Part shown: positions 12,180 through 23,044 of the stretch, piece after piece
How positions within the stretch are numbered: position 1 is the first letter of the stretch
How the letters are laid out: the number at the start of each line of letters is the position of its first letter
Origin: Acanthococcus lagerstroemiae
Taxonomy: Eukaryota > Arthropoda > Insecta > Hemiptera > Eriococcidae
Assembly (NCBI GenBank): GCA_031841125.1
Contig: CM063108.1
Location: 26,215,399-26,279,398 of the forward strand
Length of the DNA stretch: 64,000 nucleotides
Reading direction: 5' to 3'
Notes under the pieces: generated by a model
Seen by the model: the letters and a program-made list of their open reading frames with translations, nothing else
The model's database searches: none
What the model was told of the DNA's origin: nothing
Made by a program: the position numbers and the translations under genes

Positions 12180-12742
12180 AGTTCTGATTCCTCAGGGGTC
12201 TCAACCCTCAGCTCTAGTCCATGGGAGGCAATGGACTAGCAAGGAACTACACACAATCAACAACGCAATAGCTACTGTCAGCAAACCGATTGCATCAATA
12301 ACAGTTCAGTCGTAAGCCGCGCAGAAGGAAGAAGGGCCCCACTGCGCTAAAACGCAATGGATTCGAACAAGGAAATACTAAAGTTGGCCATGCGACCGGC
12401 CGGCAACCGACGCTGCCGGGGTCCGGGCCTATCAGTGCGAAATATGAGATCGGAGTGACTAGTGTAAGCGAATCTCAGACACTAGGCACCATCAATGCTC
12501 CTGAGATTAAAAGTCGCCACAGAACAAAACCACTGAAGATCTGCAACTGCAATATGCGGGGGCTGAAAGAAACAGCCAAACTCGCGATTGTGGAAAAAGA
12601 AACAGAGCAGCTGGACATGGTTGGACTATCAGAGACTCACTGGAAAGGAAGCGAACATTTCAACATCGCTAATGGAAACAGAGTGTGCTTCTCGGGAAGT
12701 GACGATATCGGCGGTGCATGTCGTCACTATTCGCCTGGATAG
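12180..12742 (+). pseudogene. 5' end of an APE-type LINE: leader plus endonuclease N-terminus
   Basis: From about 12529 the translation reads LKICNCNMRGLKETAK, then MVGLSETHWKG and NIANGNRVCFSG. This matches the start of LINE endonuclease domains (WNVRG...; the GxSETHW motif carries the catalytic glutamate region). The preceding 300 bp have no ORF continuity and could be the element's leader. Similarity stops near 12720, where the pyrimidine-rich array begins, so no catalytic GDFNA block or RT follows. It is the 5' counterpart of the 2.6-kb and 29-31-kb pieces, possibly of the same broad subfamily. Confidence 0.75.
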
Positions 12743-13950
12743 TTATCTTAAAATTGAGTTATATTCTGACTGTTATCAGTGATGAGGCCGAAATACCATT
12801 CAATTTTGAGAAATTATCGAGTCGAAGAAGTTCTTCTACCTTGTCTTCGTTACTAAAAGGTTATCTTTGTCTGTTCTTTGTCTTTACTCTTGTCTTTGTT
12901 TCTCGATTTCAATCTTGAGTTTCCTGTTTTATGTCCATTCTTCGTTTCGTTTGTAATCTTCATTCTCCGTCTTTGTTTTCCATCTTCATTGTTTATCTAT
13001 ATTTTTTGTTTTCATTTCATATCTTTATTTCTCTGCCTTTTTCTTTGCCTTTCTCAATGTTCTTTCCCTAATAATAGAAACAGTACCACAAAAACTATTC
13101 GACTCGTTAGTTATCTCAAAATCGAGTGATATTTTTACTTGACAATGATTATGAGGTCAAAGTATCATTCAATATTGAGACATTATCGAATCAAATGGGT
13201 TCGTCAACCTTGTCTGTGTTATTATGGTGGTCTTTGTTTACGTTCCTGATCCGCACTTTTTGTCTTTGTTCTTTATCTTTCATCTCAGTTTTTCTTCTAT
13301 GTACTTATTCTTTGCTTTTCATCTTTGTTCTATGTTTTTGTTCTACCATTTTGTTATATTCGCATTTATATTTTTCTTTTTTCGTTTATTGTCTCTGTCG
13401 CTATCCGTATCTGTGTTATTTGTCTTTGTTTTGCACGCTTGTTCTTCGTCCATATTCCTCCTCTTTGTCTCCAGGGGCGGTGCTTTGTGAAGAAAGAGGT
13501 GGGAAGACTGTCACTCCCAATCACATTTTTCAAATCGGCGTTTTCAGGGAAATTTTCAGCATTTTTGGCAGCATCTAGCAGCTTGGTCAACAAAATAGGA
13601 AATTTTATTTTTGTTCTTGTTTCCCAGCAACATTTTTAGGAATTTTAGGGGGCATTTCTATGTCGGCCCTGTTTGTTTGTTCCTTATCTTGGTTTTTGCC
13701 ATGTTCTTTGTTCTACATCCTCATCCTCTATCCTGGTTTTTCATTTTTCTCCAAGTCTATATTCTTCAATTTTGTTCTCTGTCTATTTATGGTTTTCATG
13801 TTTATTTTTGTTAATTATTTTTGCCCTTTTTAGTTGTCTTTGTTTCTTTTCTTTATCCCTTATATTTGTTCTTTATCTTTGTCTTCCTTCCTTATTTGCA
13901 TTCTCGATCTTGATGTAGGGTACCATCTTGTAAGTTTGCCTGTAAATCTT
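12738..13950 (+). repeat. Pyrimidine-rich degenerate array
   Basis: A leading block at about 12738-12855 (GTTATCTxAAAATxGAGT, then AATTTTGAGA and AAATTATCGAGTC) recurs at about 13108-13215, roughly 370 bp on. Each is followed by hundreds of bases made mostly of TTTGTCTTTGTTC-like words. The strand bias is strong (T and C rich on plus). ORFs across it encode only F/L/S/C-rich strings in all three forward frames, as expected of such DNA. It directly follows the truncated LINE. Confidence 0.7.
13472..13671. mobile_element. Candidate hAT-like MITE, 200 bp
   Basis: Ends are CAGGGGCGGTGC on the left and, reading inward from the right, CAGGGCCGACAT. The interior is not pyrimidine-rich, unlike the surrounding array. 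Flanking octamers TTTGTCTC and TTTGTTTG agree at 6 of 8 positions, but the host array is full of TTTGT words, so this duplication is weak evidence. Confidence 0.45.
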
Positions 13951-15124
13951 GTCTTTCTTGTCATGTCTTGCTATCTCGCCTGTTTAGTCTGTTGGGTCCA
14001 CTTTCAGCAGTCGAGAACGTATGTACTATATTATTTCTTTATATGTACAGTTGAAACCAGGTCTCGTTTCCGCTCTGTCAAAATAAGATTGAAGGTGAAC
14101 TGTCAAACTGAAATTTGAAAAATTCTAACAGCAAATCTAAATCTAGACATATTAGAAACCGTCGGTGAGAAAAACAAACGGATTTGAGAATCGGGTAGCC
14201 GGGGAGCTGTCCTACCGGCTAGACAGACAGAGAGACAAACCAAAAAGCTGGTCCTTGGTCTCTTCCCTTTTGGACGGACTGGTGGGCAGACAAACAGGCT
14301 GGCACTTGGTCTCCACCGGTATGGAAACAGTCGGTAGTAGTAAATTAAGTCATGATCTGACATTTAAAATGTAGTGTCCCGTAGCTAAGGGTCGTTCCAG
14401 TTCTACGTACCCAATAAGACTCCGTCTGTTGGTTTGTATTTCTGTCTTTGTCTGTACTGGTCTGTCTGTGTAGGTATTCACCTATTTATCGTACTTAGTG
14501 TTCTCTGCTGCCTTTGTCCTCACCACCGGTGAGAAAAAAGCCAAGATGAAAGTTAACATTCCGATCCCCAGTACCAAACACTCTCTGAGACTTGAGGGTA
14601 TTAAGTGAACATTCTGATCGTCTGCGTAATTGAACCTGGGATATCGCCGATGTTGGTACTTTTTTTCCATTTCACCGATTTCGATTGTCAAAATGGTGGT
14701 ATCGCTATCGTTAAGGATGTTCTTCCCATAACACTGCGGTGGATCATTTTAGATCAGGCGTTGGGGAGGCTGGGCCAAGTCGACGAATGTATCCATAAGT
14801 ACAGGCTTTCAGATCTGAGAATAAGGCTGAACAACTGAATGTAACGTGCGCGCGAAGGTAAAACGAAAAATAAATATAAATGAAAAACTACAAATACAAG
14901 TAGTACAACTGTTTTTGTGCTAATTGATTCGAGTTTGAGATTGAAAATCTCGTTAATTTACTTCGCTCGAATAAATATTCGAAGCTGGCGGAACGCTTTA
15001 TGTACGTATATATTTATATTGTCTACACAGAAAGTAACAAGAACTTCGGATTCCCAGATACATAAAGCGCCACGTCTATTTCGAAGCCAAGAAAAAGGAG
15101 GAGCGATGAGAGGGGAGAGAGAGA

Positions 15125-15160
<36 letters not shown>

Positions 15161-18100
15161 TGAAAGGAAGAGAAAATCAACGTAATCTCGTATAGTTCAT
15201 CTTCCCCCATTCTCGTTAAAAGTAACAAAACTTTCCTAAAACTTTCATTCATTTCCCTGTCGTCTCTTTATAAATTGTTGAATTACTTTCTCATAAGCGG
15301 GCAAAGAGTATATGGGGGGGGGGGGGCGAGAAAGAAACGAATGAAAAGAAGAAAGAGAGAAAATGGAAAAAAAAAAGCTCAACTTAACTTTCTTTTAATA
15401 AAATCTTCGCAGAGGAAAACGGGCATACTTGTATACACGCAGTCGAGCTGGAAGTGTAACTGTTCAACAACCTCCGACGTTGATGTACTTTTAAAGAAAA
15501 CTACGGCCTACTAAAACGTGCCTAAGATGTTTCGGTGTCATCCCTTAAGTGGACACCACCTGGTGAAAGTACAAACCTGTACAGCATGTGAATGACGATG
15601 TACAACCTACACCAGAGACTGGGATGCATAACACTGCAGATGTTTTACTAAATTTTGGCCAACGTGAGGGTTTTTTCTAAAAATTATAAATGCGTATATG
15701 AAGCGATCGCCGGAAGAACTAGTTTGCCAAGGAAGGTGTTTCCATCAAGATTTGAAGAAATATTGGAAATTTGTGTAGAGTTGGAATTCCAGCTCCAACT
15801 TTTGTAATCCAGGTTCTACGGATTCTGTTGGTCAGATAGTTCCAGTAGAAATGCAGCTGCTCTTTATCCGTGTGATATAATGTTACTGATCTAAAAGTAT
15901 GGGCATCTGTGATGCTGTCCGTTCTGCATTTCAGCCCCTGCAAGGTATTAGCTCGGCAACACATCCTGCTTTCCTGTAGTATGTATTGTACTTCCACACA
16001 TACCCAATGGAGAGATGGTACCGTGACACCTTGTATAAGTGAATGATCGATGACCAGACAACCCTTACCGGGTGATGGTGTTCATTTTCACGAACTCGAC
16101 TCGAAATTTAAGCTGGTCTTCGTGTTCGCACCTCGTACACGTAATTCCTCGACGTGTAACCGACCGTGCTTAATTTTCGGAGGTAGTCCGAGTCCCGCGA
16201 GTCGGTGACTGCGAAATCATTTTGCATCCTCTGCGACGGCGGTAGTCGTCGTACAGCTTCCCGAAATTGCGTGCCAGGCCAACAACTGACGACGACGTCC
16301 CGACGTCCCAATTCTACGTGTACATTTATTATGAACACAACAGTAGCAACAACAATGACACCCTAGCCTGGCATGTACAGTGTACGCTGATTATGTAAAT
16401 CGTGGTCGCTAAGATTACCGATCCACTGTCGACGGGTCCTTGCTGCACTAACACATCATCAGATTCTCAGATACGGCATTCGGCGGTTGAGGTTACGACC
16501 ATCGCGCGTACACTAGTCGACCGTTTACTAATTTATGCGATCTTATCTAGCTGCTAATAATCACTTAATGAATATCGGCGAAACAATTTCTGGAAGACGT
16601 TTACACAGGCAGCGTCGCCTAATTGAGCGCCTCGTGAATACGAAATTCGAACGAGTGTCACGGCGATGCAGAATACGGACACGGAATTTCAATTCCGCTA
16701 CCGTAGAATCGACGACGAGTACCTGAATTGTACGCCTGTGGAGTTGAACTTCCTCTGGCGAATGGAGCAAGTGTTGTATTCGCACGGAGAGAAGAAGGAG
16801 CCGCGAAGGGTACGCTGGAGAGTAGATGCTGGGTGTGCGTTCAAGTTCTGTTTTCTCCTTTTCTTTTTCTTCTTTTGGCTAGATCTTTCCCGATGTATGG
16901 TTTCTGTTTTTCTGCTTTTTGCGAACAACGCGAATCTCGAGGCACTAAATAGCCTTTTTCTGCGAGTTTTCCTACCTTCTTGTTACTGCTGACCTAAACT
17001 CGTAACCTCAAAACTGTAGCCATCTACAATCTCTCCCCCCCCCCATGATCCTGAGGTGTTCTGTAGTATGCAATTCTAGCTAGGCAAAAACCAGTTCAGT
17101 TAGGTCAAATGAATGAGATGAAGTACAGTTTAGTACGTTTGCTGTCAGTGCAGAATCATTAATCCTTCTCATCACAACTGAGCACCTCCGTTTGATAGCT
17201 TCCCATTGTGGTCAACTGTAAATGGTTACTGTGACACGTTTATGTTAAATTGGTTACTCTGGAGAGCAGCTGTCAAACGCAGGCTCTCGGTGGAGACGAG
17301 AAAGGTTACTGATTCCGTGCTACTTTTAAACACACTATATACCACGTTGCCTGGTATATTTAAGGCTGCGGAGCATCCCTTCTGACCTGTGAAACCGATT
17401 TTTATGAGCGGACGCCAACCGGGAAAGTTCTCAAATGAGAATGGTTTCACCCTTACCTCGTGTTCGAGCGCTTGCATTTGTTTCGTATTCTACGTCGACT
17501 CGACCGAGGGAAACGCGACGAAATGGAATCAGAAAATGACAGTTTGTGTTGTTTTTCTATGCTCGTGGAACTCAGCGAGAATATTTTCTTTTTCTGTGAA
17601 CTGTATTGAATTGAAAGTCTTCTCGGTTGGATTATAATCGTCTTAATAATTGGGAGTGATGAAATCAATAAACAAAAACATTGTAAAACAATTCCACAAC
17701 GCTCGGAATCGATTACTGTGAGGTCGCATTACAAATGACCCCATTTTGGACTGGTCTTTTAGCATTTGTGCAATTAGCGTCGGGTTAGCTCAGGTAATTC
17801 TGTTTCTAAACCTGTGAATCTCCCTTAGAGGTCCAGTTTCCTCGAATTTTGGTGTAATTAGAATAACGTTTTGGAAGGACCATTTTCTTGTGACACGTCA
17901 AACTTCACAGTAACACAGAAATCAATATAAAAATTATAAATTGAAAACATTAAAAGCAAATAAAATAAAAACGAATGCCAAGGGTTAAGACAAAAATTGA
18001 AAAATCGAAATATTGAGAAGAAAAACCATGAAGTCAAAAAACACAATTCGAATTGCGAATCACTCAATTTTTTCGATCCAAGAAGGAATGATATGCGACT

Positions 18101-18563
18101 CGAATCACCTTCGAATCATTTCGTTCACAAATAAATATTTTTGATACGAATCATGCCCAATACTGATTAACCTGTTTTGTCCGTCGTATCCGCACCTACC
18201 GTTCTCCGTTAGTAAGCAAGAAACATGCCAAAATGTTGAAAAAATTGCCTATTCGAATCGCCGTAAATAACTTCAGACGAGTACGTTAAGTTGCGTAAGT
18301 CGGCATTCCGAAGGCGCACATGGAATGCAAACACATAATTCTTGATTCCATGACGTAGCTGTCACGAGGTTAACTGTAGGGATCTGCGGAGCTCGGAGCT
18401 CTAGAGCCGATCATTTTACAAGCCAGCCGGAATGTAGAAATAGGTGTACTCTAGAGTCAGAGTCGGAGCCGAAGTCCGGAATTAACCATTTGCTGGAGCC
18501 AATTATTTTCTGAGTAAGAAGTAATCTAGGAACCGGCAATTCATGAGAACGTTCTCTGTGTAC
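13951..18563. other. No gene seen; simple repeats
   Basis: Unassigned DNA. It contains an (AG)n tract at about 15117-15154, a run of about 12 G near 15313-15326, a C run near 17034-17044 and AT-rich unique sequence. Short ORFs lack family signatures. Nothing in it has a clear paralogue in the window. Confidence 0.45.
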
Positions 18564-19131
18564 ACATACATTAGGGTGCCCCTTATTTTACAAGTTTTCG
18601 CCCATTGATTAGGGTCGCACTGAAATTCGTTCCAATGGACCTAGAAACTCGCCGTATACAATTTAAGCACATTCTAAGGTAATTAACCCGTGCCGCTTTG
18701 ACCTTGAAGTTACCTGTATTACTGAGATTTTACAAAAATCCGTGAATATCTCGGAACGTATCAACTTTAGGGCCAAAATGTATATAACATAAAATGTTTC
18801 CCGTTGAGTTTCCTATAAAAAAGATCTCATACAACTTTTCTCTAAAATGCATATTTACCGAAATAATCGCAATAATGTGTGAAAGTTTCAAAAAACGTGG
18901 ATTTTGTTATTTTTCCTTACATAGCTGATCTTCACTCGCTAAATCGTAGTTATCTAAAAAAAAAACAGTCACTTTAGGACCAAAATGCAAAGAACATAAA
19001 ATATTCGTCGTTAAATTTTCTGTAAAAAAGAATTCATACAACTTTTCTTTAGAAAACATATTTATTGAGATAATCGCAAAAATGCGAGGTAATTCTCGAA
19101 AAACCTTGGTTTTTTAAATTATTTTACAGCT

Positions 19132-19433
19132 AAAAAATCCAGTGGCGTAGCCAGGAGGGAGGGGAAGTAAAGGGGGCAAATGCCCCTCCCCCTCCCAAGG
19201 CATCTGAAATTAAATGTAAAATATGCAAAAATGAGCAACTTTCCGTCTTTAAAACACGTTTTTCCAAAAAATGTTTACTCGAGCAGTAATTTTACCTTCA
19301 TTTTTATAAAATAGTCCTCTAATATCGGCGATAAAAAAACCTCAATCTTCGATTTTTTCATCCTTAAGAATCTAAATTTGCTCTCCCCACCCCCACCATT
19401 TGGGAAAATCCTGGCTACTCAACTGGAAATATC
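19132..19433. mobile_element. hAT-like MITE, 286 bp, nested in the foldback's left arm
   Basis: The element is 19140-19425. Terminal inverted repeats are CAGTGGCGTAGCCAGGA and CAGTTGAGTAGCCAGGA (15 of 17 alike), each followed by G- or C-rich tracts. The flanking octamers AAAAAATC (19132-19139) and GAAATATC (19426-19433) match at 6 of 8. The equivalent point in the opposite arm (20674-20681, reverse complement) carries a single GAAATATC, so that arm preserves the empty site. No ORF. It inserted after the foldback formed, or the right arm was never hit. Confidence 0.8.
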
Positions 19434-19826
19434 TATCAATGTCGGGTATAATGCATACTACAATATAACTTCAGTCTCTGTCTACTGGGGCAAGCACTTC
19501 AGTTTGCCCCCCTCCCCACCTGGTTACGTCAATGACAGTTTGTTGAGTACCTACTATAGAGTAGACTTCGGATTATGTATGTATATCAAGAATAGTCAAC
19601 ACTGCGCATAAGATATAACATTGTGCTGTTAAGGAACAGTCACATTTCTCAGCATTTATTGTCATTTCCTATGGACAAATACCTGTTTCCTGTTGTTGAT
19701 TGTACATCATATCACGTCCATCTTACCAAAGCTTCAACGGAATCTTAGAATGCTCGACTCAACAAAAAAAGTTAGTTAACCCTAAATCGCAAAGTTTGGT
19801 TTTCTTCAATCATTGGACTTGGAATT

Positions 19827-19913
19827 ACCAGCAGAAGTATTTACGTTGCTCATGCAAGTAAGGAAACATAAGTATGTACTATGAACAACGTAACTACTTC
19901 TGGCATATGTTTT
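19827..19913. repeat. Small hairpin inside the left arm
   Basis: AGAAGTATTTACGTTG is followed about 50 bases later by CAACGTAACTACTTCT. It lies within the part of the left arm that has no counterpart in the right arm and may be a separate small insertion. Confidence 0.55.
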
Positions 19914-20004
19914 TCTTCATCTCATCGTGAAAGGGGTGAAGATGGACACATGTAGAAGTGTTTGCGATTGTTAAAATCTTGTATTTGCAAGAGGTAGGAC
20001 TGTT

Positions 20005-20257
20005 AAGCTGGCTGCACATTACGTTGACGTTTCATGTTAACACGTCATACGACGTGTTAACAAGACACATGACGAAAACAAAATGATCTAGTTCAATTGG
20101 ACTGTTCAGGCTAGACTGATGTGTCGTCATAATGGCGTCATCTGACGACACATCAGTGTAGTGTGAACGGCCCAATTGAACTAGATGATTTTGTTTTCGT
20201 CATATGACGTGTTAACATGAAAACGTTAGCGTAATGTGCATCTAGCTTTAGTCTGAT
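20005..20257. repeat. Central palindrome of the foldback, ~250 bp
   Basis: The two halves pair almost throughout. GCACATTACGTTGACG on the left answers CGTTAGCGTAATGTGC on the right, GTTAACACGTCAT answers ATATGACGTGTTAAC, and TGATGTGTCGTCA meets TGACGACACATCA around 20130 with a loop of about 12 bases. A short segment near 20050-20070 is unpaired. This block is better conserved between halves than the outer arms and could be a separate palindromic MITE forming the core. Confidence 0.7.
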
Positions 20258-21254
20258 TCTAGTGATGAAACATTTACAGAAGAGCCAAAAATTGAAACGT
20301 TAACTATGTAGGCATCCATAAGCCATAACTAATTCCAATGTTTTTATTGAGTCTTGAGCACTCTAAGATGCCGTTAAAGACTTGGTATGGTGGATGGTGG
20401 ACTTGATATGATTTACAATCAAAAATTGGAAACAGGGATTTGCCCATAAGGAATGACAATAAATTCTGAGAACATGTGACTGTTCCTTAACAGCACAATG
20501 TTGACTATTGTTGATTATATGTATACATACATAATCCGAGATCTACTCTATAGTAGGTACCCAACAAACTTGTCACTGACGTAGCCAGGTGGGGGGGGGG
20601 GGCAAACTGGGGTGCTTGCCCCTGTAGACAGGGTTTGAAGTTGTATTGTAGTATGCCTTACCCGACATTAATAGATATTTCAGCTGTAAAATGATTGGAA
20701 AAACCAATGTTATTCGAAAATTCCACGCATTTTTGAGATTATCTCGATAAATAGGTTTTCTAAAGAAAAGTTGTATGGATTCCTTTTTACAGAAAATTTA
20801 ACGAGGAACATTTCATGTTATTTGCATTTTGGTCCTAAAGTGAATATTTTTTTAGATAACTACGATTTAGCGAGTGAAGATCGGTTATGAAAGGAAAAAT
20901 AACAAAATCCACGTTTCTCAAAACTTTCACACATTATTGCGATTATCTCGGTAAATATGAATTTTAGAGAAAAGTTGTAGGAGGTCTTTTTTATAGGAAA
21001 TTCAACAGGAAACATTTTATGTTATATGCATTTCGGTCCTAAAGTTGATATGTTCCTAGATATTCACGTTTTTTTTTGTTTTTTGTTTGTAAAATTTCAG
21101 TATTACACGTAACTTTAGGGTCAGAGCAGCACGGGTTACTGACCATTGAGCTCAAATTTTATATGGCGAGTTTCTAGGTTCATTGGAACAAATTTCGGTG
21201 AGACCCTAATCAATTGGCGAAAACTTGTAAAATGAGGGACACCCTAACATACAT

Positions 21255-23040
21255 AATATGCATTTACACCAACACACGCCTTCTGAAGAATTGATCGAAA
21301 TGGCTTTTTCTTATTCTTTCGAAAGGGAAAATTGATCTACGCTTACGAACATTTCAATACCCATTTTCTTTTAGGTGTTTCTTATATGTAGCGTGCATGG
21401 TGGGTAAAATTGCATCAGCCAGCTATTATCCTCATTCAGCCGTAAGCTGAAATGTTTCAAGAATGTCTGTGCATTTGCTTAGGGAAGCGATTAATTTGAA
21501 CACCCTTTCACTAGTTCCTCATTTCGCGATCAAATAGCAGCCCCTTGGCTTTGCAGTTCAAATATCAAAATCGTAACACGCTCACACTTTTCGGAGCAGC
21601 TATGATGGTGCACTGAAACACGATGAGTGTTAGTCCTTCATTTTAGAACTCGATATGCATGAGAAGCCCATCTGAATGCGCATAAAAGTGATTTACTCGT
21701 TTTCAAATTCACTGGAAACCCATTCTATATTCGATTTCCGATGTTATTGACTCTGACATTACCAGTCATCTTTCTTTTGATTTGTGATCCAATCTCCAGC
21801 ACTGGTGTGCGTATTGATTACTAACCATCTCTTGTGCCAAATCATCAAAAGCTCTCCCAGCAATTTGACTTACTCCTGTCTCGCTTTGAGGCAAGTTTAT
21901 CACTTTTCTTCTCATCCACCACTCCCTCTCCTGAACTCGAACAATTCTCTCTGGCTTCCGCTCCGAAGACCATTTAACAATTTTCTGTTTGAAGACCCGT
22001 GGGTGAAGTGATTAACAAGATTGTGGCTCCAAAAGGAAACGCTCAGCTTCGCTTAGACGATACCTGAATCCCCCGACTAAATATCGTGCTTTGCGTTTTC
22101 TAATTCCAGGATTCTAACCGGCAGCTAGAAACCAAGTTGTGCAACTCGCGGAGCAAAACTTTACGTGCTACTGGGTCGGGCCGTCGCCGCTTCGCGGCAC
22201 ATAATGCGAAAATAATATTATTAAAATTAAAAGGGGCCCTTTTGAAATCGCAAAATCATCCCGCATTAATTTGTTCCGCTTAATAATGCGACGACGGCCG
22301 TAAAAAGAGGAGAAAATCGTCGTCGCCGCGACCTCCCAGCCGTTTTCTCGACAGGCCAAAGCGAGTTCACAACGGAAAGTTTCGCCGCGGCGCGAACCGA
22401 CCGACCGTTTTACGTAATTTTGCTGCTCGAGACGGCCACCAAATTAAATCGAAGAATTAAAACCGCGAAAAAACAATGGCACTTAATTTTTCTCGACGTT
22501 GGTGCCTCCCCTCTCCTCCTTCCCGTTCCACCCTTTCGAACATGATGACTGAAAATTTTTTCGCCTGAGGTGAGATAATTTCTGGCGCCTAATTCGAGTG
22601 AGGGTCAGGGGTGGCGAGAAGAGCAACGACGTTTTCTCTCGCATCCGATAAAAAAGTTGATGTTAAAAATCGAATATCCGTCAGTTGATAGTGAAATAGA
22701 TGATTTAGAAATACCCTCCCCCCCCCCATTATTTCATGATCGAGATTTAGCATGTGATTTCAGCGTTTTATAAATAGGTCCGAGGTAGCCGTTGCTGTCT
22801 TAAAACTTGCTTATTTTTTGGTCAATTTTCCAGGTAGTGGTTGTTGAAAAGTGTGCCTTAGAATATGGAACCAAACGAGACAGGAATATTATTGAACTTA
22901 CTATTGTCGGCTTTGGGTAGAGAATATTCAACCCGTTTACAGAGCAGGAGCGTCAAAAGTAGCAAGAGGGACGACTTTCGTCCATGACAGCAGACATCTT
23001 GTCCATGGCGAAAGTACTGATACTCGCGACTACGAATAAA
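21255..23040. other. No gene seen; CpG-rich unique segment at 22160-22640
   Basis: Most of this is unremarkable. From about 22160 to 22640 the DNA is rich in CpG and alternates GC-rich words with AT runs. It has no repeats and no convincing ORF. Such blocks in insect introns and intergenic DNA are often conserved non-coding elements or promoters, but that is inference. A C-run lies at 22719-22728. Confidence 0.4.
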
Positions 23041-23044
23041 ACAG

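Larger units (their letters stand above)
18564..21254. mobile_element. Long foldback element, 2675 bp, with 8-bp target duplication
   Basis: The element spans 18572-21246. ACATACAT at 18564-18571 and again at 21247-21254 is a perfect duplication. Termini are TAGGGTGCCCC and, from the right, TAGGGTGTCCC. The two arms are inverted copies of each other over about 1.1 kb each. Matching landmarks include TTTTACAAGTTTTCGCC, TCACTCGCTAAATCGTAGTT, GTACCTACTATAGAGTAGA and GTGCTGTTAAGGAACAGTCA with their complements. The centre lies near 20130. The left arm is longer because of a MITE at 19140 and about 160 unpaired bases at 19780-19990. No transposase ORF is present, so it is non-autonomous. The 8-bp duplication points to the hAT superfamily. 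Confidence 0.85.

Noticed and set aside
13464..13679. Firm 8-bp target duplication around the 13.5-kb MITE
   Set aside because: The host tract is full of TTTGT words, so a 6-of-8 match is expected by chance; the element is kept only as a candidate.
12718..14118. Overlapping ORFs encoding hydrophobic, membrane-like proteins
   Set aside because: All three forward frames give F/L/S/C-rich strings because the DNA is a TTTGTCTTTGTT-type pyrimidine tract.
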